Below are positions 42,922 through 55,160 of a stretch of 64,000 nucleotides of DNA, one piece after another (the stretch's first letter is position 1; each line of letters starts with the position of its first letter). Source of the DNA: Cordylochernes scorpioides (lineage: Eukaryota > Arthropoda > Arachnida > Pseudoscorpiones > Chernetidae); contig CP092864.1 in the NCBI GenBank assembly GCA_030710605.1, positions 143,365,361 through 143,429,360 on the forward strand, given 5' to 3'. The notes under the pieces are model-generated. The model did no database searches and was not told where the DNA came from. It saw only the letters and a list, made by a program, of their open reading frames with translations. The translations under genes and the position numbers were made by a program.

Positions 42922-44655
42922 GTTATTTAGGAATATTTTTCAAATACAAAAACATTACGCGTTAAAATTTCGTAGCAATTTTTTAAATACGATTTGCGAC
43001 ACTATCAATAAATTAGCATTTTTTAAATTTATTAAGGTATTTTAACTTATTATCTGCAATAACTGTCACAACACCCAATTCACTCCGGACCACATATACA
43101 GTTTACCGGCCATCCTTGCAGCTCTCTATATGGCAGACATCAATCCAGAAGAGGACATCCATACGGACAAGACACCTCAGTTGGCCGGTATTGTGATCAG
43201 GGTGCACGGACTGCTCTGATCTGCTCCATGGACAAGACACAATCACCACTTATTATCTTCTTTCAGCAATGTTTTTTTGAAAATATTTTCTAAAATATTA
43301 ACCACATTAGATACGAATGACGTAAATTTTAATTACACTTTGAAAAACTTTGTGTCAATACAAAATTCAAGAAATAATCTATGAAAGCTGATGAAATTGA
43401 AGATATTTATTATACGCTGCCATTTTTTAAATATTTGTAATGTATGATCAAAATTTATTAATTTCATTTTTTTTTTAATAAATGAATTCAAAATTAAATT
43501 AAAAATCCAAGAGAGGTGTATTTTTATTCTGTACCATGATTATACATTTGTGAAACTTCCAATATTTTAAAATCTATTCTAATGTTTTTTTTTCTATTCG
43601 AGCAAAAATACGACAAAAACCTAATTTGTATTCACTTTGTATATAAAAATATGTATTTAATCTTAAATATTTATTTAGTACTGATTAAGGTGTGAATAAT
43701 TAAATGAAATATTCTTTGAATTAATTAGATATTACTTTTTTTTACCCTGTATATCGTCCATTAATCATTCATGGGTTAACAAATTTACATTTTGTCAATA
43801 TTTTCATTATTGTATTAGAGGCTGCTGGGCTCTTCTAACTTTTCAGTAAAATATTTTGTTAATCAGAGAACAACAATTGATACTAAAAAAAACTTTACAA
43901 CAATTTTTTAAAAATTATTATAACAATTATAAGCGCGAAAAACTTCAATTTAGAATAAAGTATATTTAATTCAAAATATCAATGCTATTTTTTTTTCTTT
44001 TCCCAAGAGTTCCTATTGGATTTGATATTAAATAATTCACTCGAGTTTATACAAAATTTGTCTCCAAAAGTTTGTGGCTGAAGTTTAAACTTGACTTTTT
44101 CTAAATTCTTTTTCTTTTTTTTTTTCGGTTGCTGATTTTTATCCACAGACGAATCAAATTTTGGCTCCTTTTTTATTTCCTTATTAGACAACTTTGGTGC
44201 TTGGATATTTAAATTATGTACAGAAAGAAAGTGAAAGTTTAAAAAATATTTTGTATTGCCCTTTTTTTTACGCTCTACATTTATTTACTTTTTCTTTATA
44301 TTTTTCTGTGATTATTTCAAACAATGTTGTCTCAAAAAGGTATACAATATTTTTAATTTTGTATTTTTAACGAATAATTGAAAATAATATATATTTTTTG
44401 TTAAAAGCATAATAGTATTAAGTTTGTCTTATACATTTCATGAATAGTATTTTTAGATTCATAATTTTTCATACCAATGTTTATAATATATATAGCATAT
44501 TGAATATCGCAGTATTTACAAAATACAAAGGATCATATATTTATTTTTAAAATATATTTCAAATATTATTTTACGACTGTAAAAATAGTTTAAGATATAA
44601 TTTAAAAAAATAAATAAATATGTTAGAAAATTATTTCGCCTATTTTTGGATGGTT
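42922..44655. other. No gene seen
   Basis: Mostly very AT-rich. A GC-richer patch at 43080-43250 (CCGGACCACATATACAG, CATACGGACAAGACACC) looks like a fragment of a short tandem or dispersed repeat but has no second copy here. A lysine-rich open frame near 44.0-44.19 kb reflects A-rich sequence. Confidence 0.4.
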
Positions 44656-44960
44656 GAATTAATTTAAAGACGATTATTTTGATGGCAGACGAAACGACTT
44701 ATAGTCGTCTGTAAGAAAAATGGTTCTTGTTGAGCGCCGACGAATCTCAAGGGAGGTAATAAAGAAAGAAATGACTGGACAGTGTGTCTTAAAGTGAATC
44801 GTAAGGGTTTTGTTGAGAAGTGCGCAACAGAAAGAAACGCCTGCGAAATAAATAAAAAAATCACCTGTTCGTTTGATGGCCCAGAAATGAAAGATGATGA
44901 TGATAATGTCATTTCTTTCTGACGCGGTGACATCGTCTGGGGGAATTTTTTAAAAGTTGG
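44656..44960. promoter_or_regulatory. Candidate regulatory island
   Basis: A GC-richer, unique stretch within AT-rich DNA, with CACCTG E-box-like and ATGATGATGATAATG sequences. Open frames lack recognisable domains. Weak evidence. Confidence 0.22.
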
Positions 44961-45304
44961 GGAGAAGTTCTTTTGATCATCTTCTGCAATATTCTTTTGA
45001 GCTAACTTAGATTTACTTTTCCGAATCTTCTGACAATCAATCCACGTTGGTCTTCTGCTGCCACTGAAGAGATGTCAATTTAGTTCATTTCATTCTGAAG
45101 CTTGCTGATAAATGCTTAATTAATATATATCTTATTGTTTATTTATATATTTAATGTATATTTAAAATAATAATAACAATTATTATTATTAAATGTTCTT
45201 TCTCTAGAATTTTGTTTCTAATGTTGTATAAAAGCGTTTGAATGTTTTTTTCTTCATCTCTCTATAACTATTTTTAGATCACAGACAAAAGAGACAGATG
45301 GCGG
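44961..45304. other. No gene seen
   Basis: AT-rich DNA; nothing recognised. Confidence 0.4.
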
Positions 45305-45425
45305 TTTTACTAATTCTGGAATAATTAAAAATCAACGATTAGTTGATATTTATTCCGATAGATGGCGCAAGCCATCAGCAACTTCCAGTTGCACGATCAG
45401 GAAATGCCTTTTTTCTTAATTTATC
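45305..45425 (+). repeat. 3' end fragment of an E1/E2-type element
   Basis: Matches the right end of E1/E2 (TCTGGAATAATTAAAAATCA, GATAGATGGCGCAAGCCATC, GTTGCACGATCAGG), without the hammerhead. Confidence 0.7.
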
Positions 45426-45665
45426 CACCTGATCCAAGTACAAATTCACTTTATTATTACTATATATATATATGTGGTACTCCTGAAGAAGATACTATCC
45501 GAATATGCAAAAGAACGCCTTTTTCTATAGTGTTGTAATTTATCAATTGCACTGATTCATTTTAACGTGATTTGATTAGTTAAATAATAAAAAACAATTT
45601 TGAATCAAAAAGGAGGATTCAGATTTTTATAAATATATTTTAATGATATATTTATACCAAAAACA

Positions 45666-45840
45666 ACAACAAAAAGCCTTTATTTAGGGTCACTGACCCT
45701 ATACAGGATTCACCAGAGGTATGCATAAGAACAAAGCAGTGAGACAAAGGAAACAACGATATAGACAGAAGAAAATAAAAAAAAAGAGAAAAAAAAAAAG
45801 AAAGAGAAAGAGTGTAGCAAGAAAAACAACACAAAAGAGT
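45666..45840 (-). mobile_element. (GTT)n-tailed retroposon R1, copy 5
   Basis: Strongly 5'-truncated minus-strand copy. The 20-bp target-site duplication ATATATTTATACCAAAAACA lies at 45646-45665 and 45841-45860. Confidence 0.9.
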
Positions 45841-45860
45841 ATATATTTATACCAAAAACA

Positions 45861-47540
45861 TTCAAAAACTCTCAATAAAATAATTAAAAATAATAATAAA
45901 GCGGTCATGTCAAAAACAAATATTTTCTTAAATAAATAAAATGAATAGAAATTAAAGAATAAAATGACAAAAAGACAACAATAGAATAAATTGATGTTTA
46001 AATACTTCCAAAAGATACTGTGAGAAAAGAATAAACAATAATGATTTCTTGGTAACCCGTTCTTTTTCCCCAATTGTTCTTCAGATTCAATAGCCCTTCA
46101 AAAAAAGAAAGAAGAAAGGAAAACGTAAGCAACAAATTAGGTGTTTTAAATTAAAAACCACCAATCATACGCTTCTTACCTATTTGGGCAATCTTTTGCA
46201 GGGCAACAAAAACTAATAATTTTTATTAAATGTGATATTTCTTTTGGCAGCTTGTTAAAGTGGCCATTTTAATTAATTTTTTAGAGAGTCAAGAAATAAT
46301 TACCTAATTTTAATGTAGTTCTATAGGGATGCCCTGGGCAATTTTTAGGTTAATTATAGGAGAAGAAATTCCACATTGATATGGGGTAAAAAGTAGGGAG
46401 AGAAAATCGCTTGGGTTTAACTCCTCCTTTTCCCTAACATTTTTTACTCATCTTTAGTTATTCACATCTTTCCTTAAAAAAAGTCGTTTGTTCCAAACTT
46501 TTCAGCAAATTTTCAACATTTTTAAAGTGTCGGCAATTAATTAATGCTTTAAATCATTAAAAATTGTTTTAATTTGTTTTCGACAAAAACATAATCAGAT
46601 TTAGAAGGGTAATTAAATCTTACCTTTGAAATTACTTGGAATTATTGTTCGATTCTAAATGAGAGTTCCTCTCTCATGTCTATTACATTCCCCCCTCTCC
46701 AATCCATCTAAAATTCTTTCAAAGTTTGGGCGGCACAGATGTTAGCAAAAAATATAATTAATTAGGAAAAGATTGGTAAATTAATTGAGCAAAATGGGGA
46801 TTATAATTCGGTTGCAAATTGATATTTTTTTAATGAGTTTAAATGAGGAAATAAAAGTCTTATAAAAATTGTAATTTGTCCACACTCATAAGGTGCAATT
46901 AGGTTTTGTTCATGTCTTGTCCATGTAGATTTGTATAAAGGGAGTGTCAAGATAATTGTTGTTATTTGCCATCTTGACTTTGTCAAAAAAGAGCATTAAA
47001 GTTTCTTTGAAAAATATTTTTTTATTTAAAAATCTCTCAAGTGCACTTTTTTGATATTGGTTCAAGGGATTATTCTATCGAATCTTGACTTTGTGTTTAT
47101 TTATTTATTTCCTCTCAAATTTACAGTGTACCATTCGAGCATAAAGCTCACGAGTCACTTTGTCGTGGAGATGTTAGGCATCAAGAATTTCTAAAAAATG
47201 GCCTTCAGAACTGACTGGAAGGTCACAGTTCAGGTAGAGTGAAGTCCAGGTCTTTTATGTCTTGGATTGAGGTCTCCATCAAATTGGAACAATTCTTGTA
47301 TAACTGGATTTTGGGAAGTAGAGAGTTTTAGATATAATTTCTGGGTCGAGGATATGTATATTTCTTCTATATTAGGCTGGTTTAAGTCCTGCTTTAAAAT
47401 TGCATTAGACTTTGTGTTCCGAACTTCGTCTTGAGAACCAGAATGCTGGTGTTCGAGATCCACATTTTGAATATAATTATGAACTATTCTTATCTTCGGT
47501 GAAGTAGAATGCGTCTGCTTTTTTCTTTAAGATTGAGAGC
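45861..47540. other. No supported gene
   Basis: AT-rich unique DNA. A 77-codon minus-strand frame at 47230-47463 (HQHSGSQDEVRN) has no recognisable domain. The stretch 46300-46700 has several TTAATTA sites but no other support for function. Confidence 0.35.
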
Positions 47541-47556
47541 ACTTATATAATATGAT

Positions 47557-47925
47557 ACAACAACAACAACAAAAAGCCATTATTTAGGGTCACTGACCCT
47601 ATACAGGATTCACCAGAGGTATGCATAAGAACAAAGCAGTGAGACAAAGGAAACAACAATATAGACAGAAGAAGAAAAAAAAAAGAGAAGAAAAAAAAAC
47701 AAGAAAGAGAAAGAGGGAAGCAAGAAAAACAACACAAAAAGAGTAGCAGTAAGAAGGTGAGGAGTTAGTGTCACTTGGCCTTCTTCTGAGATATGGACTT
47801 GTGGAAACCATAAAATGCCGTAGCAATATACTTATTCTGGGTTATATTGTCAATTATTGATGGAAGTGAAGCACAGAGTTGCCCAGTTTTGAGCATAAGG
47901 GTTCTTCTTTCAGAGCAGAGCAATC
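47557..47925 (-). mobile_element. (GTT)n-tailed retroposon R1, copy 6 (longest)
   Basis: Minus-strand copy that extends furthest 5' (through GAGCATAAGGGTTCTTCTTT, also present in copy 2) and may reach about 47985. A clear target-site duplication was not found. Confidence 0.85.
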
Positions 47926-48028
47926 AAAAATATAGTGAGTGATTTCATTTTTAGTTTTGAATTACAGAAGGTACAAATCGGGTCCTATATATTATGGTGT
48001 ATTAGCGCGCCATCTGTTTTAGGAAATT

Positions 48029-48064
48029 GGTACTATTTTAGACGCGTCTAAAATAGTATCAATT
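48029..48064. repeat. 36-bp palindrome
   Basis: TTGGTACTATTTTAGACG and its inverse CGTCTAAAATAGTATCAA abut at an ACGCGT-like centre, with one mismatch. Confidence 0.8.
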
Positions 48065-48104
48065 TATTATATTGAGAAAACATCTTAATAGCAGACTGAC
48101 TTAG

Positions 48105-48262
48105 AGAAAATATAAATTGGACGCCTCTGATATGAGTAACAGATACCAAATGCAGCCGCTCCTCACAATGGAGTACATACTCTAATCATCCTGTATCCCT
48201 GGATCAAGAAGCCCTTACAGAGTACTATCAGCTAGGCCAGCTGAGCCCAGGTTTTTTTTAAC
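48105..48262 (-). mobile_element. Diverged copy of the 15.64-kb GC-rich element
   Basis: Minus strand shares TGATAGTACTCTGTAAGGGC, GATACAGGAT and GAGGAGCGGCTGCA with 15640-15962. Confidence 0.6.
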
Positions 48263-48329
48263 AACTATAAATTATCTTGAATTGATTAACGTTGGAACAT
48301 TCCATTTTACTTTGTACAATCATTAATCA

Positions 48330-48475
48330 CTAGACAGGGCCCTGGCACATTTGTAAGTGCAGAGTCGAACTGCTTTTCACATGCGTAGACATGTGGTGCA
48401 CTTACAATAAAAGCAGTCGCCTACTTCTACCCACTATGATTATTATGGCCTGTACCACGTGTACTAGGGATATTG
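48330..48475 (+). repeat. Dispersed repeat Q, copy 1
   Basis: Shares GCACATTTGTAAGTGCAGAG, TCGAACTGCTTTTCACATG and CAATAAAAGC with 61155-61285. The unit contains a potential stem (CACATGCGTAGACATGTG). Class unknown. Confidence 0.7.
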
Positions 48476-49154
48476 AAAAAACTATTTAGTAGTAAATATT
48501 TAGATTTTATATTTTCTATAGTATATACAGAATACATTTTTTAATTCACGATAAATCTATGAATATAATTTGAAATCTTCTAAAAAGTAATTTCACAGCA
48601 CACAACCTATGTGTAAAAATTCCTAGTTTTGCTGAAAAATAACAAATTTAGAAAAAGAGGAAAATATTCGATTTAATACTCAAATTCTAAATTTCCACCT
48701 TTGTTTTTCATATGAATAATTGGCAAACTATGAGGAAAAACATCTTAAATTAATTTAAAAACCAAAAATGCATTTTTAAAAAATTAATCAACACATAGAG
48801 GGGATTCAATTAATTTTTCCAGGGCAGCTAGCTCTTCTTACATGAACGGTCGAAGGTAATGAGGAAGGCTAGGGAAGGAGTCATTACCATTTTTTACATT
48901 CCATAAAAACACCATTTAAAACATTATTTTTTCAGTTCTAAATATAAGCAGTAATTAAAGCTAGAAAGTTTGTGGCTGGCTTGACTTTGTTTCCTGCCTG
49001 GTTGGTTGGTTGCCTACCAGTATTAAGAGGAAAACCCTCTACCGAGATATATTCCAAATCTGTCCTCCATTGATCTTCCATTTGTTCTTTGTTCTCATCA
49101 CCACATATATATTGTAATATATGTCAATATATACTTATATCCCCATATGTGATA
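48476..49154. other. No gene seen
   Basis: AT-rich unique DNA. Confidence 0.4.
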
Positions 49155-49434
49155 CACCTATCCCCCGATTTACACGGTAGATACGTTCCTGAGAAAAAAC
49201 GTGTAAATCGGGGGATAGGTGTACACAGAAATAAAAATAAAATGCATTGACAGGTTAAAATATGTAGTCAGCACATAAGCTCGGGATTCCTTGTGAGATG
49301 TGTACACAGCGCATGTGTTCAATCACAGTAGCATTTAATACAGTGCGATAAAAACAAAACAAAAAACTTATTTGTAAAACCGTGTAAAAGCGAAAACGCG
49401 TAAAACAAGTACCGTGTAAATCGGGGGATAGACG
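49155..49434 (+). mobile_element. MITE family M1, copy G
   Basis: 280-bp subfamily-1 copy with TA flanks. The right terminus has decayed to GGGGATAGACG. Confidence 0.88.
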
Positions 49435-50300
49435 TATAGCTATAGTATAACAACCAAAACTGTAGACACAATTCAACATGCCAATTTGGCCATCACGTAA
49501 TACAAAACGAAATAATAAAATTTTATTGAGTGACAGCCGGCGCCAGACAGGAGAAAGGTCTCCGATTACACCGTCGGTCAAAAAACATGTCGAATTACCA
49601 GTCCTTCTTTGACACTAGATCAGACCTCCTTGACAGGCGTCCGGCATCACTCACTCTGAGGTGACATCCAACCTGCCTTGTCCTTTTGTGCGATTCATTC
49701 ACGCCTGAAACCACTCTGAACATTGAGGCCATCACAACTGAATCTAACCAACCACACCACAGTCATCCGACAGGATAAACAAAGAGTTAAATCGCTCTTT
49801 GTAGCCGCTCCTATGGAGAATAGACACTACCAATTGATACCTTTATACATTAGCAGGGTGTGTAGCACAGGGTGGCCCTACCTGGAATTAAACTCCCGAC
49901 GTCCTCTACTACCTGTTTACACCCTCCCACCACTTTGAGGCTGTAGGATAGAATTTTAGGAGTATATATATATAGAATAAGTATATGTAGAAAAAATTTG
50001 GTTCATTTTGGTCAATTTTCAATGATTTATATACTTTTTTTTTAGAGGATTGGGTGGCGAGTGAGGAGAGTTGCTGGTTTGTCTGGTTTGTCCCGGCAGT
50101 TAGAGGGCAGCTGACACACGCACGCTCGCACGCACTCACGTGCCACCGTTTGCCAGCGTTTAGATGTAATTGGGGACAAAGTGACTTGTGGCGTCGTCAC
50201 ATGGGAGTTCCCAGACCAATGGCCACACGCCAGTTCCAGCTGTTCGGATCTAACTTACATAACGGCTTGGTGATATGGTGAGGGATGTTTTCTGACCGCA
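49435..50300. other. GC-richer unique region, possible SINE and regulatory island
   Basis: 49540-49930 is GC-richer with an inverted box-B-like GGAATTAAACTCCC near 49886, possibly an old tRNA-derived SINE. 50040-50290 is another GC-richer stretch with CACGTGCCACC, CAGCTG and CCAAT-type sites. No recognisable protein. Confidence 0.3.
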
Positions 50301-51560
50301 AATTGTATTGGGACACTTCTAATGTTTAGAATATTTCGGTGTGGACGTACCTTTTGGATACTTAGGAAGCCATAGTAATGTACTTATACTATGGAATTAA
50401 AGTAAAATATTGTACAAAATGGGAAGTTTCTTGTAGAAAGAATATCATCACACCAACCAAACCAAATTTATTGTTGACCTGACGATTGGGTGACTTAATA
50501 CCATAGTTATCGAGATACATTGCATTCTGAAATCATAGCTCTGTTTATGTTCCCGATGTTATAAAAACACACAAAACGTCAAATATTTGTATATATGCCG
50601 AGTAAAGTTCAAAAAGGATGTTAATAGTTGAAAAGAATTGTACTAAAGAGTGTTGGATATAAACAATCATTTATATCCAAGCCTTTTTAATAATTTCAAA
50701 GACGAGCACCTCTATGCACAACTGTAGTAAACTGGTAATAAAAAAGGTCTTGGTTTGGCAAATTTAGAAAGTAAAATTCTTTCCCGAAGAAAACATTCCC
50801 AAAAGTGTATAATCATATGATAAGAAAAAGCTGTGATGAAATAATCTCTTTCATCTGAAAGCCACAACTAACGAACATAGATACTGAAGAATTTTAAATA
50901 GCCTATATAATATTAAAGAATTGCTAACAGCGAGATCACTAAGTAATCTATGCAAAGAAAGCGAAATGATAAGACCCAAGACTTCCTACTTCCGACATAT
51001 TTCTTTGAGGCTATTACTACGAGTATATACCCTTATTGACATTTCAGGGGAGATTTGAAGGGACACATCGAAGAGAACGACGTAGTAGGTCTGATGACAA
51101 GAACTCTTCAAAAAATGTCCTCATGAAGCACGAATTGGTCACTAATATTCACTCAAAGACACGGAAGTAGAAATAGAGACCGAATACAGACAGACCTGAA
51201 AAGAGCATATGAGCGTAGATCATTATCAAAAACGTTAGTTAACCTATAATTGTATTGAACACGACAAAACCAGATAGTCTAGAATTTTCAAAATGTCTTT
51301 TTCACACTTATGAGTAATAATAACTCTTTTTTTTTAAGACATATATCTCTTTTAGATAAGAATTAAATTAAACTTTGAGATTAGTATCTTTCACATATAT
51401 TTGAACATTTTATATCCTTTCGCTTTAATATCAAGTTCCCATTAGAATACTAAGTTGCATGCAAATATATTCTATATGCATATAGACAATATGGAAGGAG
51501 TCAAAGTTTAAAATGTAAGAAGTAAAGGAAAGAAGGATGAAGTGGGAACCTAGACAATTA
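50301..51560. other. No gene seen
   Basis: AT-rich unique DNA. Confidence 0.4.
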
Positions 51561-51875
51561 GCGGTGCTGTTTGACGGCCCGCGGGCTCTTTTTCATCAAG
51601 GACTAATGAGACCGTAAAATTCTCCCAGCAATTAGCTAGGGCCTCCTAAGGGCTAATTTGGAACAGACGCTCCCGGAGAGGATTACGGCAGCCTAGGGCC
51701 CCCCTGGGTACTTTGTCCGCCGGGGCCCTCTTGATTTCTTCTGCCAGCTCGCTCGACCAATCAATGCTCGGCCTGCCACTTATGTCCACCATGTCTTCCT
51801 TAGTCTGATCCACTTGTCTTGCCTGGTAGCCTGAATTAGTGAGGTTTGAAGGATTGATCTCTGCTTGTCGACAAG
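51560..51875. promoter_or_regulatory. Candidate regulatory island, strongest by composition
   Basis: A sharp GC-rich island (CGGCCCGCGGGC, GCCGCCGGGGC-like) with clustered homeodomain cores: CAATTAGCGG, CTAATGAG, CAATTAGCTAG, GGCTAATTTG, CCAATCAATG and GAATTAGTG. There is no open reading frame of note. Such motif-dense islands in gene-poor flanks of developmental transcription factors are often enhancers; this is inference. Confidence 0.4.
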
Positions 51876-51984
51876 GCTAGGTTTGTAGGATCATGTTCGG
51901 ACGATGTAGTCATCTTTCGCAGCAGTATGTAATCAAAAGATTGTGTTTTAAACACCTAGAAGTTTATGTTCATAGTTTTCTTGA

Positions 51985-52255
51985 GCCTTATTTTCTTGAG
52001 CCTTATTATGAATACCTTTTAAACACTTATAGAATTACGTTGAACTATTTTGAATATCTTTTGAACACCTATAGAATTACGTTGAGCTATTTTTAATACC
52101 TTTTGAACACCTATAGAATTGTGTTTAACTATTTTGAATATACTTTAAAACCTATAGAATTAATTTGAGCTATTTTAAATATCTTTTGAACATCTATTGA
52201 ATTATGTTGAACTATTTTGAATATTCTCTGAGAAAATATATAGAATTACTTCATG
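51985..52255. repeat. About 42-bp tandem repeat, 6 diverged units
   Basis: Units of the form ATAGAATTACGTTGAACTA-TTTTGAATATCTTTTGAACACCT with scattered substitutions. Confidence 0.8.
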
Positions 52256-53281
52256 GCAATAAACACCAGGTAGCCGTTTAAATTTGTCAAAGCAGGTGTT
52301 GAGAGATGTTCAATAAATTGGCATATGTTTTGTTATAATAATTATATTTGTTATAGTAATTTTATGTGGAAGAGAGGTTTCCTTTTATTGAGATAACAAT
52401 ATCCCCCTCCCCCCCAGTAAAATTCTTTTTTTTTTTTTAATATATAAAAAGTTAATATTATCAGCACAAATTTGTACTCACATAGAGACACACATTGCAA
52501 CAAACTATCACAAAATATATTTAAAATCCAAAAGCAACAAGTAAACGATAATATAAAGGGCTTCTCAACTGATTAACCAAGCTTTCTAGATTATTTTTTC
52601 TAACTATAGTAAATTTGGAGAAGTAGTAATTATCTATTATAGTATATTTTAATCGTATCATAACCTTCTATCGCTGATAGTTTAAGAATTTAACGTTACT
52701 TTATATAATTGAAAATATTACTATATATATACATGTTATATGAAAATATTCTTTTATTTAAAATTATAATTTCATAGATTCAAATACTCTGCTAAATCGA
52801 CCGCCAGAGGTTACGCTTCCACTATATAAACTCATTGTTGTTCTATCCCAATGGCCGGCTCAAAACTTTTGTACATTATGTAAATAATCTTTTGTTTTCT
52901 TTATTCTACTCGCCTTAAGCCAGACATTGATCAAATTATGTTTTTCATATATATTCCTTAGCTCAATTAAAGCAACCTCTGATCAAAACCATTTTCATTA
53001 TCAATCTTTCAAGATTTTAACCACGACTGCATTACATTACCATAATCCTCAACCTGATCTGAAATCAAGCAGAAAATCAAATCTCATTTGTTTTTATAAT
53101 ATACACACAACTCTTATTTTTCCAATCCTATATAAATGCTATAAAATGTCAATGCTATCAAAAATATATTCAAGAAAAACAGTAGTAATGCGGTCTGGAG
53201 AAGGGTTCATCACTAATGAGAAATACGATTTTTAATTTTAAAAATTAGCTCAAAAATATAGTTTTAACTTTCATAAAAGTA
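52256..53281. other. No gene seen
   Basis: AT-rich. Near 53185-53215 a GCGGTCTGGAGAAGGGTTCA fragment is a remnant of a D1 element with the middle of the shuffled motif deleted. Confidence 0.45.
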
Positions 53282-53554
53282 CACCTATCCCCCGATTTAA
53301 ACGGTAGATACGTTCCTGAGAAAAACGTGTAAATCGGGGGATAGGTGTACACAGAAATAAAAATAAAATGCATTGACAGGTTAAAATATGTATTCAGCAC
53401 ATAAGCTCGGGATTCCTCGTGAGATTTGTACACAGCGCATGTGTTCAATCACAGTAGCATTTAGTATAGTGCGATAAACAAAAAAAAAATATTTGGAAAA
53501 CCGTGTAAAAGCGAAAACGTGTAAAAAAGTACAGTGTAAATCGGGGGATAGGTG
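53282..53554 (+). mobile_element. MITE family M1, copy H
   Basis: 273-bp subfamily-1 copy with TA flanks. Confidence 0.9.
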
Positions 53555-53599
53555 TAAATGAAAGATCGTCACAATAGTTTTACTATTACATATTTTTTT

Positions 53600-53825
53600 T
53601 AATCAAACGTGGATGTATAGGAACTGAAAGCAATAAAACGAAATGTCTCAGTATTTCATCTAAAGTAGATGAGGAAGCGTCACAATAAATTTACTAATCT
53701 ATAGCATATGAATAAATTTATTAACAAATCTACACGACAATGTATATTCTTCTATCATCAAACGTGGATGTATAGGAACTAAAGGCAATAAAACGAAATA
53801 TCTCAGTATTTCATCTAAAGGTATA
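53600..53825. repeat. Direct duplication of about 70 bp
   Basis: AAACGTGGATGTATAGGAAC through TCAGTATTTCATCTAAAG occurs at about 53605-53668 and 53757-53820, about 150 bp apart. Confidence 0.8.
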
Positions 53826-54699
53826 TTTTATATTCTCACAATATTCGTAATAAAATGGACTGAGATGGTATGAATTTTATTGGCATCCTCCGCCGAAATA
53901 AAAATAATAAAAAAAAACGCAGAAAATATCCTCAAAAAAACCACAATTCTTCCAGCTCATCATTTTGAACTTTTTCTTTCCTCCCATCCCTGTATTGTAC
54001 AAGAAATCGCCTCTATTTGAAGGAGAGCCTTCGGGAAAAAAAAAGCTTCTGGAAAGGGTGAGTTGTATTTTGAAGACATTTTGATATTAAAAATAAAAAG
54101 GAAACAATTTTTTAACCGGCGGCTCTTTTATTAAAGAATTTAATCAGTGAGTGAATCTTTAATTTCTCTGTGAAGAGAGATTTTTGTGTAAAAAAAGTCA
54201 TTTCTTTTTTATAAAAAGATAGAACTCTTGTAAAGTTATTGTAGTGTTATTAAATAGAGCGAGGTCTTGTTTAATTTATCCTGTAATGGTTATTTTACAT
54301 TTATTGTGTGGTTTTCTCCACCGCGAAGATGATTTTATGACATTTCTGAATCTTTTTTAACACTTTATCCATCAATTAAATTCTAATTTATACTTCACGT
54401 ACTTTCCTAAATTGATTTTCTAAACTTTTGTTTTATTTATGACTATAATATTTATGTAACACTGAACATATTAATATATTTAAAAAACCATAAGACTCCG
54501 AATATCCTTTTATTTATTTTATTAAAGAAAGCTTTTTTTTGGGTAAATTCTTCTTCTGATAACTAAAAGGTATAAACAAAACATGGGAGAGAGATTATAG
54601 AGAATTTTAAAAGAGAAATTTATATATAAAAAAATACAGGACATAGGAATTTAAGAATTTATATAATTGAATAAATTTGAAGATTTTTTTAAATTTATT
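53826..54699. other. No gene seen
   Basis: AT-rich unique DNA. Confidence 0.4.
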
Positions 54700-54990
54700 T
54701 ATTGTTACAAAAAGCACGAAGTCCAAAGGATTATTGTGCTGTGCTAGTATTATTTACATATATATGATTAATTATTTACACGATGGATTAGTAGTGCTTT
54801 GTAAATTATTGTACAAATAGTTCTAAACTTAACAAAGTTCTCATAAGATAGAGTATATACACAAAGAGAATTTGGTAATGTTTCAAAGTATCTACATACA
54901 ATTTGATTAGTCAGAGGGCAAGTTAAAAGAAGATGCTCTGGTGATTCAACATCTAAGCGGCATTCACATGTTGGATCATTGATAACATTC
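54700..54990 (-). pseudogene. LINE 3' fragment L1, copy 2
   Basis: Nearly identical to 42612-42917: the same Cys/His-motif protein tail, the same 3' UTR (GCACGAAGTCCAAAGGA) and the same AAAT-type end. Its 5' limit (GATAACATTCA) coincides with that of copy 1 to within a few bases. Confidence 0.82.
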
Positions 54991-55160
54991 AGTTTGAATA
55001 GGAAACTTAAGAAGAATTAACACTATGTAAAGGTTAACGAACTTATTGAATAAAAGAACAGAATGACTATTGTTTTATATGTATATTTATATATATCAAA
55101 AGTTTTTTTTTTTTGAAGATAAGAAGGGAACATATTTTGATGGTAATTGTACACTTTTGT

